Assembly: GCA_040437565.1 (NCBI GenBank)
Contig: JBDOQK010000042.1
Coordinates: 248,001 to 312,000 of the forward strand
Direction: 5' to 3'
DNA from: Albugo candida
Lineage: Eukaryota > Oomycota > Peronosporomycetes > Albuginales
DNA length: 64,000 nt
Part shown: piece after piece, positions 11,943-21,609 of the stretch
Numbering within the stretch: position 1 is the stretch's first letter
Layout: the number at the start of each line of letters is the position of its first letter
Translations under genes and position numbers: made by a program
Notes under the pieces: generated by a model
Seen by the model: the letters and a program-made list of their open reading frames with translations, nothing else
What the model was told of the DNA's origin: nothing
Database searches by the model: none

Positions 11943-12952
11943 TTATTCCACTAATCTAACTTTTTGGTTAGAAAACGACACGTAAAATGCGCCTTCGCCG
12001 TACTTCATTAATTTCACTTTGAATAAAGCTATTGCTTCTTGTCCTAAAACGATCGTGTTTAGTTTTCGATCGTAGCGAATCATTTTCTTGTACTTTGCAA
12101 GTCGTAGCCTTATCAAAATTTTAGTCTGATCACCTAGAATCATTGGCAGGGTCATGGGTTGGTACCACGTAAACCAGAAAGGTATCGTGATACCCATTTT
12201 GCTGTAATCAAATACAACTTGAACTTTACAACCACTACTCTGAAGCGAGCCTTCGAGACGCCACCTTTTTTCGCCAGCCTTGACAGGTAGTTTGATGTCC
12301 TCTCCCTCGACAAACAGTATTAAATCACGAATAAACACAAGTGGTTTCACGGTTGGATCGAGGGATGATTCGAGAAATGGCCCGCGTTTTGGGTCATCGA
12401 TTGCCTTCCGGATTGTTATGCTGAATAAGGAACAATCAGGANNNNNNNNNNNNNNNNNNNNNNNNNNNNNNNNNNNNNNNNNNNNNNNNNNNNNNNNNNN
12501 NNNNNNNNNNNNNNNNNNNNNNNNNNNNNNNNNNNNNNNNNTTTTTCGCCAGCCTTGACAGGTAGTTTGATGTCCTCTCCCTCGACAAACAGTATTAAAT
12601 CACGAATAAACACAAGTGGTTTCACGGTTGGATCGAGGGATGATTCGAGAAATGGCCCGCGTTTTGGGTCATCGATTGCCTTCCGGATTGTTATGCTGAA
12701 TAAGGAACAATCAGGATAGTTTGCTCCTGGATGCAGAAAAACTTGTTTCTCTGGTATTGAAAGTTCTTCTATCCGTTTAAAGTAACGACAATTCCAGTTT
12801 ACCGGTTCTGGCATGTAGAATAGTACACCAGAAGGTGTAGTTTCGTCTGCCGTAATGCAATATACTAAACCGGAAGAAAATGGGCATTGATCGTTCCCAG
12901 AATGCACAAAAATGTGGTGATAAAGGGGTACAGCAAGCAGGTTCTTAAGCAT
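11943..12952 (-). CDS. unrecognised protein, about 244 residues, interrupted by assembly gap
   Basis: A continuous minus-strand frame from the ATG at 12952 to the stop at 11943. The 100-N gap (12442-12541) is flanked by a 175-bp direct repeat (12267-12441 and 12542-12716). Treating the repeat as one sequence leaves the frame intact and gives about 244 residues. It starts MLKNLLAVPLYHHIFVHSGN and contains beta-rich, aromatic segments (LVYCITADETTPSGVLFYMP, FVEGEDIKLPVK, ITIPFWFTWYQP), ending FYVSFSNQKVRLVE. There is no signal peptide, membrane span or domain I recognise. It sits between gene-poor DNA and a cluster of inverted-repeat elements. Its function is unknown. The long, clean frame and lack of low complexity suggest a real gene. 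Confidence 0.55.
12267..12716. repeat. 175-bp direct repeat flanking a 100-N gap
   Basis: 12267-12441 and 12542-12716 are identical by eye and lie directly on each side of the gap 12442-12541. This is most simply two overlapping contig ends that were scaffolded without being merged. Confidence 0.85.
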
Positions 12953-12954
12953 GA

Positions 12955-13182
12955 CGGACTTTTAATTTTGATTATCAGACTTTTATAAGGCATTATAAAG
13001 GGAGCCTTTAGTATTCACNNNNNNNNNNNNNNNNNNNNNNNNNNNNNNNNNNNNNNNNNNNNNNNNNNNNNNNNNNNNNNNNNNNNNNNNNNNNNNNNNN
13101 NNNNNNNNNNNNNNNNNNCGGACTTTTAATTTTGATTATCAGACTTTTATAAGGCATTATAAAGGGAGCCTTTAGTATTCAC
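12955..13182. repeat. 64-bp direct repeat flanking a 100-N gap
   Basis: 12955-13018 and 13119-13182 match and flank the gap 13019-13118. Same pattern as at the other gaps. The repeat includes the left end of the inverted-repeat element that begins at 13164. Confidence 0.85.
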
Positions 13183-13729
13183 TTCCCCCTAGTTCATTGG
13201 CTAAAATTCACACAAATTTACACAAATTGACATTAGACTGAAATCAATGTATACTCACTTGTAACAACTACTACCGCTCAACTCATTACCACTCAATTCA
13301 CTCAGTAGGAAAAAAGCTTCAGATCCTCAGGTTTCTAGATCAATCAGCCAATCTCTTATAATCGCTAATACGCACAGAGTAAAAGTTAAGGTTGTTATTT
13401 TTTAATATTAAAAACAGCTTTTTTTTTAGTATTTTTAGGATGTAGTGTCTATAATCGCAAAATGTTCACGTCCTACATAAAAGCCACGATTGGTAATGTA
13501 CATAATAAAGCAAGTTTTATTTTTGTAAGTGCTGAGTGTATATGGTTGGTTAATAAGTTGACTTCAATTTCATATTGTGTTTGTGTTGAGGTGAAGTTGA
13601 AAGGGAGTCACCGCGCGTGATGGGTGATGCATTTTAGCCAAGGAATTAGTGATGACAGATGCATTTTGGCCAATGAGTTAAGGGGCAAGTGAATACTATC
13701 AAGAGGGTGCGTGAATACTAAAGGCTCCC
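13164..13729. mobile_element. non-autonomous inverted-repeat (MITE-like) element 2
   Basis: A 566-bp element. The left end reads gggagcctttagtattcact and continues tccccctagttcattggctaaaa. The right end is its reverse complement (gtgaatactaaaggctccc at 13711-13729), followed further inside by a second copy of the gtattcact...ccaatgag block (about 13657-13696), so the right arm has an internal duplication. Flanks are attataaa on the left and attatgaaa on the right, a possible 8-9-bp target-site duplication, which would suit hAT or Mutator-type elements. There is no coding capacity. The partial extra left end at 13008 comes from the gap-flanking repeat. Confidence 0.7.
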
Positions 13730-13751
13730 ATTATGAAAGGGATTTAAAAAA

Positions 13752-14608
13752 AGGGAATTGCTATTCCCACCGACCACGTGACTTTTGACCAAACAGTTAC
13801 CGGCGTTATTTCTTCTCAACTTTTTACTATTTCACCCACCACGTGACTTTCTGATTAATCAGATTACGGCGTTCTTTCCACCCAAGTTATTTTTACTATT
13901 TCCACCCATGTTTTTATGATAGGGGCACTTCTTTCAAAGGTACAAAGAATTTTTTCTGGTAGTTAGCTTTCGCAAACGTGCACTCGATTGCACCTCAGGG
14001 AGCTTCAGGATTCGGGCGATGCATACAAACGGTATAGCGGTATAAAGATGCCAAGTCTACTGAAAACAGTTACATGCAACATCTAGAAGAGATAGCCCAT
14101 CCCATACAGTACACCGCAATGCGTCTGTGCGCTTGAAAACCGGCTTGAACAAGTTACAAATGTTTTACAAGTTATTTAAATTTTTGCTCGTGGTGTTAAT
14201 GAAATACGGCAAAAGATCGCTGCCGTTATCAGTCAATTTCTCAGACTGAACGTACTTTCAATTCCTACAAAAAAGACTCTCGCAAGATGTAGTATTTAGA
14301 CGACAGATGATGGCGATCCGTAAATGCATACTTTTCTGTTTGCGGACGACGCCGTACAACAAAAAGCATGAGAGAATTGGCTGATCTAGGATTGGGATTA
14401 TAGAAAGGTGTGCAAGTATGAGTTCTGATACCTTCAATCGGCATGCAGGACTGTGAATCTGCAGCCATATCTTGGAACAGCGGGGTGGAAATACCGCCGT
14501 AATCTGATTGGTCAGTAAGTCACGTGGTGGGTGGAAATAGTAAGAAGTTGGGTGGAAATAAACTGATTGGTCAAAAAGGCACGAGGTGGGTGGAAATAGC
14601 AATTCCCT
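13752..14608. mobile_element. non-autonomous inverted-repeat (MITE-like) element 3
   Basis: About 857 bp. The left arm begins agggaattgctattcccacc. The reverse complement of the right arm begins agggaattgctatttccacc, and similarity continues inward for about 130 bp. Both arms carry arrays of the motifs ccaccacgtgac, gaccaatca and tttccaccca, and both reach ...agattacggcg. The interior has no convincing transposase frame. It lies only about 22 bp after element 2, so elements 2 and 3 are nearly abutting. Superfamily is not assigned. Confidence 0.7.
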
Positions 14609-15150
14609 AAAGAAAACAGGGAACCGTTACAATCCCCTCAGTGCTTTTGGTACAATCCCCTCAGTCTGATGTGATTGGCTAATGTGCGAGACATCGATAT
14701 GATTGGCTAATTACCGAGGCTGAGGATTCAACCATACCGACTGCGAAAGAGGCTATCATTCTCACCCGGAAACCATCTTTTAAGACCAAGTTTATAAAAA
14801 AACAAGTTTCTTATGTCATGAATGACCCGACCCGTACAAAGTGAAATATTAGGTCTCAGTTTATAGAATAGAATTTTTTTGTGCTATCAACAAACCGTGA
14901 ACAACGAAATAGTCTAACAACAATGAGCTACACGAACAAACGCGAACGCTAACTGAACCCAAATTGAGCGCAAAATAGTCCACGTCGAAAAATAGCAGCA
15001 TGATATCATATTGTGTTGGCAGGTGAGCGAAGATGCGGTGTTTCAGAAAATTGCCAAAACTGATGGGGGGTTTTCGAAAAAAAAATCCTAAACAATCGTT
15101 TAAACTAAGTTCCAAGTGCGACTAAAAACCTAAAACACATTCTTAAGTTC
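14609..15150. other. intergenic stretch between element 3 and copia fossil
   Basis: Contains two near-adjacent copies of acaatcccctcagt (about 14628-14664) and two copies of gattggctaa (about 14671 and 14700). An 84-codon minus-strand frame (14861-15115) has no recognised domain. Nothing else is supported. Confidence 0.4.
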
Positions 15151-16260
15151 TTTCGACACTCCTTGCTTTCCGGCTGCACTTGGAGTTGTGTCATCTTCAA
15201 CTTGCATCGTCCGATCCCTTAACTGCCATAACTCCTTTAGCTGAAAAAATCTTGGCGTCGGAAACGCCTTCGTCTGCAAGTCGGTCATCATCTTCGACTT
15301 ATGTACCTACCTTAGTGCGATAATTTTTCTACCCATGTTCGCTCTGACGAATTCTAGTCGGACGTCGATATGTTTTTCCTTGATTGAAGTAGCTTCGTTG
15401 AGAAATTGACTGATAGCCGCCTGGTTATCCATCCACAAGATCATTGGCTCCTTCACTTCGACTTTCAACTCGCTGAATAATTCCCTTGCTCCAAGTAATT
15501 CTTGCGATGCCTTCGATGCTACTACAAACCCTGCTTCCATCGTCGATAATGCCACTGAGTGCTGCTTCTTGCATGACCAGCTGATCGTCATCACTCCATT
15601 CAAAGTGAATGCTGTACCAGATATGCTCTTTTTCGTTTCATCATCTACTGCGTAATCAGCATCTGAAAACGCTTCCAGAGTGACTTCCCTGACATTCGTG
15701 CATACTTCACCACCCAAATAGAGCTTCAGACTTTTAGTACCCTTAAGATACTTCACTACTCTGACACCTAACGCCCAATCGGCTGTTGTTAGTTCATGTG
15801 TACGTATCGTCAGCTTATGCACAGCGAAACTGTTGTCTGGACGCGCGCAGCGTGCCATCCACAAAAGGCTGCCCGCCACAGACTGAAACTTCTGGATGGT
15901 TGGTTTCTTCAATGAAGGTATTTCCAAGCAGTCCGATTTTGATGTTGTACTATCACTGTAGTCTTGAGTGATAGACTTGAGAGCCGGATGCGCTTCATTT
16001 ATTACCATTTTCGTTATTAATTCGCATATAGACGGTTTCTGATCTAAAGAGTATCCATCTTTATCGCTGTAGTGAACTCGCATGCCCAAAAACTTGCTGA
16101 CGGGTCCGAGATGCTTGATCAAAAGATTTCAAATACTATCAAATGTCGACTCGATTCTCGAAAAACCTGTCCCCATTATCAGTACATTGTCGACATATAC
16201 CCCCAAAACTGTAATTCCATTTGTTTCTTGGTCGTAATACAAGCGTTAGTCTGTTAGACT
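15150..16260 (-). mobile_element. Ty1/copia retrotransposon fossil, reverse transcriptase/RNase H part
   Basis: An old LTR-retrotransposon remnant of the Ty1/copia family, reading on the minus strand. It keeps the end of the reverse transcriptase region (LGPVSKFLGMRV type motif) and most of the RNase H region (DADYA, CKKQHSVALSTMEA, DNQAAI motifs). It is broken and incomplete, with no gag, protease or integrase seen nearby and no clear flanking LTR pair. It abuts an assembly gap (16401-16500), and a second copia fossil on the opposite strand lies beyond it. Confidence 0.85.
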
Positions 16261-16400
16261 TTGTTTAAATCTGCATCGCTAACCTTCTCATGTAACAGGT
16301 GACCCCACAGCCGTCCTGCTTCAGCTGTCCTGCTTGTTTCAGCCTATATAGGCTCTTCTTGAGCGTAGTACCACTTGATCCCGACTCGTAACACCCAGTT

Positions 16401-16500
16401 NNNNNNNNNNNNNNNNNNNNNNNNNNNNNNNNNNNNNNNNNNNNNNNNNNNNNNNNNNNNNNNNNNNNNNNNNNNNNNNNNNNNNNNNNNNNNNNNNNNN
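16401..16500. other. assembly gap (100 N) between opposing copia fossils
   Basis: Run of 100 N separating a minus-strand and a plus-strand copia remnant, with no direct repeat at its borders. The true distance and join between the two remnants is unknown. Confidence 0.95.
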
Positions 16501-17200
16501 GTACAAGAAATCGGACGACAGAACGATTATGCTTCGGGCATACTGTGACGCAAATTGGGGAAATGAGAAGAAGACTCGTCGATCTACATCTAGTGTGATT
16601 TTGCTCGGTGGCGCGGTTGTCGTACATAAAAAGCGTCAAACTTTGGTAGCTTTATCATCTGCTGAAGCGGAATATATGGCACTGGCACTAGCTACACAAG
16701 AAATTAAATGGATTCCTTATTTGCTGAAATAGATGAGTGTCACGTGTAAGACCGCGACTACAGTGCACATGGACAGCAAATCGGCGTAAGTATTGCGACG
16801 AATCAAGGCTGCACACCAAGAGCTAAACATATTGACCTCAGGTTGCATTTTGTTCGTGACACGTTGAACAAGGCGAGATCCAACTCAAGCATATTCCGTC
16901 AGCTAGGCAGCTTGCTGATTACCTGACGAAGCCACTCGGTGCATCGCAATTACTGCAGCTACGCAATGAAAGTGGAATCCGCGAGAGTGCAAGTTGAAGG
17001 GGGTGTAGCGGATTACGCATCACGACGGTTATGTGTGTCGTGAATAGGGCAACTTGCATGGACAGTGATCATCGAACTATTTGGAAAAGTGATCAGTTTA
17101 GTGTGGAACTCATACATTCATTCTTAACAGTGTTCTAACTCTTTATATCGCTTTCCTTTTTCAGCATTGAGAAGTAGTTATGCTTTTCGTTTTAGCATAC
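16501..17200 (+). mobile_element. Ty1/copia retrotransposon fossil, RNase H end plus probable LTR
   Basis: A second, opposite-strand copia remnant. It keeps RNase H motifs (YCDANWG, RRSTSS, LSSAEAEYMA), followed by a purine-rich tract near 16985-17000 (gttgaagggggtgt) of the kind that precedes a copia 3' LTR, and then probable LTR sequence. It is broken and partial. The right boundary is approximate because no matching 5' LTR is in the window. Its protein remnant differs from the neighbouring minus-strand fossil, so the two are probably separate insertions. Confidence 0.8.
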
Positions 17201-17739
17201 TCATACGTTCATGACTTCATAGCGCTGGTCCACAAAAGTGAGGTACTGTAAGTCTGTCCCTGTGAAAAAGCGGTAATGTGCGATGTTAACACGATAGCAT
17301 CAAATGTAATTTACCAAATAATATGCAACAAAGACAAAATGGAACGTGTCTATCCGGATTGACCAAAAATCAGGCATGTGCTGAGTATAGTATCAATTCC
17401 GTCAGCAGCCTTTTGCGGAATCAAAGTGCAAGAAAAAGCAACAATACGAATAGTCTAGCTCCAGAAATTCACTACGATGTACCTACTCAGCGAAGTTGCT
17501 GCGATGAACATTGGATTCGCTTGCATGCATTCATCAGAAATTATTATTTGAGCCACCAGCAAGTCTTAAAACTCTTAAGTCTGTATAAGTCGAGCTATCT
17601 GAAAAAACACGTTTTCATGTCACATGATCGAGCAATTTGATGACAGTCACTTTATCAATTGCGTTATGAATAGAAACACAAGAGTACAGTGAGTGCGAGC
17701 AGCCAAATAACTAGTTATATTTGATAGACTGTTTTCATA
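17201..17739. other. intergenic, copia fossil to SLX1
   Basis: One plus-strand frame of 105 codons (17323-17640) has no recognised domain. Nothing else is supported. The sequence just before 17740 may hold the SLX1 promoter. Confidence 0.4.
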
Positions 17740-18595
17740 ATGCACGCTTGCTATTTGCTAACGCCTGAAAATGCGCCAAAGCATATGAATAGCACTTATA
17801 TCGGATACACCATCTCACCACACCGAAGATTGCGGCAGCATAACGGAGAGATAAAGAATGGTGCCAAGCGTACGCTTTCCTACAGACCTTGGTAAAAACG
17901 CATTCATTGGGTAATTTAGAAAGAATTGTGAGTGTTTGTCATAGGCAAATGGTCGCGTTTATTCACGGCTTTCCAACGAAGTTTTGCGCTTTACGATGTA
18001 CGAGGTATACCAGATTGATTTTAAATATGTTTACTGAGTGATGCATAGTTGAGTGGGCGTGGCAGCATCCGTTAAGCTCTCGTCTTGCACGAGATCGATT
18101 GTTGCGATTGAAGAATAAGAAGGGAATTGGACGCGTATATTCCGTCAAGCGGAAACTGATTGAATTATTTGAACTGGCACAATTAGATAATTGGAAAGAT
18201 CTGATTCTCGAAATCAGCTTTTGTTCTGAGTGTAAGGGTTCTCGGTATGTAATCTGTGAACGATATGCTGATCGTTTGTATCAGCTTTTCATCAACTTGC
18301 TCGAGAATCAGGCTATTATAAAACCTCCAGTAAGCTTCAGTGTATCACAAAACCGATCGATATAAAGGATCCAACCAAAAAAACAAGAAGGAATGCGTGC
18401 TACTTGTGCGAACTATCACTCAACAGCACTGATGAAATTACGCGTTGCTTATGTAAGATGCGGTACCACAATAGCTGTCTACTTGATCATAATATGGCTA
18501 CCGGCACAGAAGAGATCGTATGCCTCATATGTCAGCGATCTATACAAGCTCACTCCGTAAAAAATGGTTCGAGCATCATCGATCTCACCGACTGA
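17740..18595 (+). CDS. SLX1: SLX1 structure-specific endonuclease subunit
   Basis: Four exons (17740-17891, 17945-17997, 18049-18329, 18368-18595) give 237 residues. The three introns are only 38-53 bp. The N-terminal GIY-YIG nuclease domain is intact. CYLL replaces the GIY strand, then STYIGYT, the RRLRQHNGEI helix with basic residues, RPWQMVAFIHGFP, and FEWAWQHP with the catalytic glutamate at about residue 70. The C-terminal zinc finger (CYLCEL...CLCKMRYHNSC...CLICQRS) is the RING/PHD-like domain by which SLX1 docks on SLX4. SLX1-SLX4 cuts branched DNA such as Holliday junctions and flaps in the nucleus. Length fits the family (about 240-300). No SLX4 is seen in this window. Confidence 0.92.
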
Positions 18596-19314
18596 GTCAG
18601 TATGTGTATAATTAATTTATTGCAAATATGGCCACTTCGTGTGTGTAAAATCAAGTCGCTTCGCAGTATCAGTTGCAATACCCACCCAAGAGTCAATGTG
18701 AATTGGACAACTTGAATGGACTTTCTATCGCAATTGCATCATCTGATCAGTGATTCTATTCAGTGGTTCAAAGATCTTGAATCTTTTCAAATAATGAACT
18801 TCAGCTTCTTTTTCTCAGACAGGCGGAAAGAACAAAGCAGGATGAGGGTTACAAGGTAGTCTGATCTCTTCCGGACGGATTATAGTATGAGTATGATCAC
18901 TTCCGCCGATACAGTTTGCTTCATGTAACGCTTATAATCTGCACCTATCTATACGGATGAGCAAATGCTCCGACGTACAAATCGTACTTGAGAACTTAAG
19001 AGCGACTTCGAAACCGTATCGAACCCATACTTTGATGGAATGTGTAAAAACCGACCCAGCATTCATCCAATGACATCTCGTTTATCCGACAGATGAATAT
19101 CATACAGACACTTGATTTCCAGAGAGAATTGCAGTGAGCGGGGTCAAGTGTAACCATCTGGGCTGGTCACCTCTCCCGACAAACCCTAATTCTACCTTTT
19201 GGTTATTACACAACATTTGTAATCAGGAGCATTGTGTTATATATTATAAAGATTGATTATGAGTATTATTCAAGTTGCGGTTGATCGCACACTTACTGAC
19301 ACTTTCAGGTAAAA
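18596..19314. other. intergenic, SLX1 to HSF
   Basis: No open frame of note and no recognised RNA. It presumably holds the HSF promoter and 5' leader. A tttcagg sequence at 19304-19310, just before the HSF ATG, could end a leader intron. Confidence 0.45.
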
Positions 19315-20338
19315 ATGGCACAAAGACGTATACGATCGCAAAGTATGCAGCAATTTTCAACGACATCCAATGAGCTCGCTCGTGATGGAGGCACATCAGG
19401 CTCTTTTGTTAGTAAATTGTATCGAATGGTGGATGGAGAGCCATCTGCGATAATCAGTTGGATCCGAGGTGCGCATGAACTTCTTTTTTGGTTGATATAA
19501 ACTCTCACAGTGCCTCTTTCTTCTTCTGCCAGATGGAACTGCATTTTGTATCGTGGACCCCAAACGTATGACACAAGAATGTCTTCCGAAATATTTCCGT
19601 CATGGTCGCTTCTCAAGTTTAATTCGCCAATTGAATTTTTACAGTTTCTATCGAGTGCAGGAGGGTCAACTTACGATATACCAACACTCTTATTTCCGCA
19701 AAGGAAGACCGGATTTACTGGTCCACATCAAACGTCGAGCAGCAGGAAAAGCAAAGGACCCATGGGTTGACCCATTGGCACATGCTAGAGCGCACGGTCC
19801 TTCCATGGCAACTTCCAGATTACAAGCGGCTGGAACATCCATCACATCACATGACAATATTCCAGTTTTTTGTCGATCTGTATCGACACCATACGAAGCA
19901 ACGCTTTCCAATGTCAAGCCGAACCATTATCAAACTGACAAGCAGTTTGGATTTCATCCGATTCAGTATCAAAAAACACTAGAACAAAATCGAACCAATC
20001 AAGTGCCAAAGCAGCTTACCGCATCAAATGTATTGATGAATGATAAAGTGTACGATAATCATCCAATGATTTTGAACGATGGAGTCAACGTGTTACAAGA
20101 CTTGGATAAAATGGACATGAATGACTACTCATTGGACGTAAATGTGTCGAACTTGACTGTAGACGTTTCGTCGTGGGAAAACAAACTTCTCTTTGATGAT
20201 CCGAATAGTACGAGGAGTGACTCATTTGAGCAAGAAGTACTGACCGATTTGGCCAATACGCGACCAGATGCGTGGGATTCTCCTCTATCATTGGATGAAG
20301 ACAATTTAATTCCGTGGCTCGAACTTTGCTTCAATTGA
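19315..20338 (+). CDS. heat-shock transcription factor
   Basis: Two exons (19315-19468 and 19533-20338, phase-1 intron of 64 bp) give 319 residues. The HSF winged-helix DNA-binding domain spans about residues 30-95: FVSKLYRMVDGEPSAIISW, then DGTAFCIVDPKRMTQECLPK and YFRHGRFSSLIRQLNFYSFY, where the recognition helix lies. Downstream, LTIYQHSYFRKGRPDLLVHI completes the domain. The intron falls inside the domain. The C-terminal 200 residues are Asp/Asn/Leu-rich with little predicted structure, as expected of an activation region. I do not see a strong heptad trimerisation region, which is weaker than in animal or yeast HSF1. HSFs bind nGAAn repeats and drive stress genes. The 3' half is repeated after the gap (20754-21154), almost surely the same gene assembled twice. 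Confidence 0.93.
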
Positions 20339-21394
20339 GTCATTCAGGTTGGTCGTGTGATGGTCAAGAAATAGTATCGACAGTCGGACAACCACGCGTT
20401 TGTTCGATGCTCATAAATGATATCCTAAATTATAGTTCCGGAGCAGAAAACAGCTAGTATTGTGTACTATACAGTGTATATTTGTTCACCATTCCCCGTC
20501 TTTCAGTAACCATTCATTTACTACTTCATAGTATGAGGGTAAAAGTTTTCCGATTGTACCGACAAGTTGTATTAAAGTCGCAGNNNNNNNNNNNNNNNNN
20601 NNNNNNNNNNNNNNNNNNNNNNNNNNNNNNNNNNNNNNNNNNNNNNNNNNNNNNNNNNNNNNNNNNNNNNNNNNNNNNNNNNNGGCACTTGATTGGTTCG
20701 ATTTTGTTCTAGTGTTTTTTGATACTGAATCGGATGAAATCCAAACTGCTTGTCAGTTTGAATTTCATCCGATTCAGTATCAAAAAACACTAGAACAAAA
20801 TCGAACCAATCAAGTGCCAAAGCAGCTTACCGCATCAAATGTATTGATGAATGATAAAGTGTACGATAATCATCCAATGATTTTGAACGATGGAGTCAAC
20901 GTGTTACAAGACTTGGATAAAATGGACATGAATGACTACTCATTGGACGTAAATGTGTCGAACTTGACTGTAGACGTTTCGTCGTGGGAAAACAAACTTC
21001 TCTTTGATGATCCGAATAGTACGAGGAGTGACTCATTTGAGCAAGAAGTACTGACCGATTTGGCCAATACGCGACCAGATGCGTGGGATTCTCCTCTATC
21101 ATTGGATGAAGACAATTTAATTCCGTGGCTCGAACTTTGCTTCAATTGAGTCATTCAGGTTGGTCGTGTGATGGTCAAGAAATAGTATCGACAGTCGGAC
21201 AACCACGCGTTTGTTCGATGCTCATAAATGATATCCTAAATTATAGTTCCGGAGCAGAAAACAGCTAGTATTGTGTACTATACAGTGTATATTTGTTCAC
21301 CATTCCCCGTCTTTCAGTAACCATTCATTTACTACTTCATAGTATGAGGGTAAAAGTTTTCCGATTGTACCGACAAGTTGTATTAAAGTCGCAG
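19943..21394. repeat. 641-bp direct repeat flanking a 100-N gap (3' half of HSF plus start of LYR gene)
   Basis: 19943-20583 recurs at 20754-21394 with an offset of 811 bp, around the gap 20584-20683. By eye the copies are identical apart from a base at the junction. The second copy therefore shows an HSF 3' half without its DNA-binding domain, and the first copy a truncated LYR gene. This is probably an unmerged overlap and not a tandem gene duplication. Confidence 0.85.
20684..20820. repeat. fold-back palindrome beside the gap
   Basis: The sequence ggcacttgattggttcgatt, at the start of the block, continues to 20750 and is then repeated as its reverse complement to 20820, giving arms of about 60-65 bp with almost no spacer. 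The pivot sits on aaactg-cttgt-cagttt, a hairpin also present in the intact HSF copy (about 19932-19948, aaactg-acaag-cagttt). This looks like a fold-back chimera made at a natural hairpin during library making or assembly. Confidence 0.8.
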
Positions 21395-21586
21395 GCATTT
21401 CCAAATAAATCCATCGCTCAAAAGTTACGGTTCAATGCGAAGGAGCTAATTCGACTGTACGGCCATGAAAGCGACCTTATACGGATTGAAACGCACATTA
21501 GACAAGGATACAAAGCTCTTGGAATCTATGATCTCTTACAACAAGAGCCACTTTTATTACAAGCCTGTCTACGAAAGGCCAAGTAG
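21344..21586 (+). CDS. LYR-motif protein (LYRM family)
   Basis: An 80-residue protein with the LYR tripeptide at residues 8-10 (MRVKVFRLYRQVVLKSQAF), followed by basic and aromatic helices (NAKELIRLYGHESDLIRIET and GYKALGIYDLLQQ). Small LYR proteins are mitochondrial adaptors that hold acyl-carrier protein and help assemble respiratory complexes or deliver Fe-S clusters through HSC20. Which member this is cannot be told by eye. A truncated second copy of its 5' end (20533-20583) lies before the gap and is probably an assembly duplicate. NFS1, which works in the same Fe-S pathway, lies 17 kb away, but that closeness may be chance. Confidence 0.8.
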   Translation: MRVKVFRLYRQVVLKSQAFPNKSIAQKLRFNAKELIRLYGHESDLIRIETHIRQGYKALGIYDLLQQEPLLLQACLRKAK

Positions 21587-21609
21587 CTGTAATCCAAATA
21601 ATGATCTAT

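Noticed and set aside
20754-21154. A second, truncated heat-shock factor gene
   Set aside because: It is identical to the 3' half of the gene at 19315-20338 and touches a 100-N gap like the other gap-flanking repeats, so I treat it as assembly duplication.
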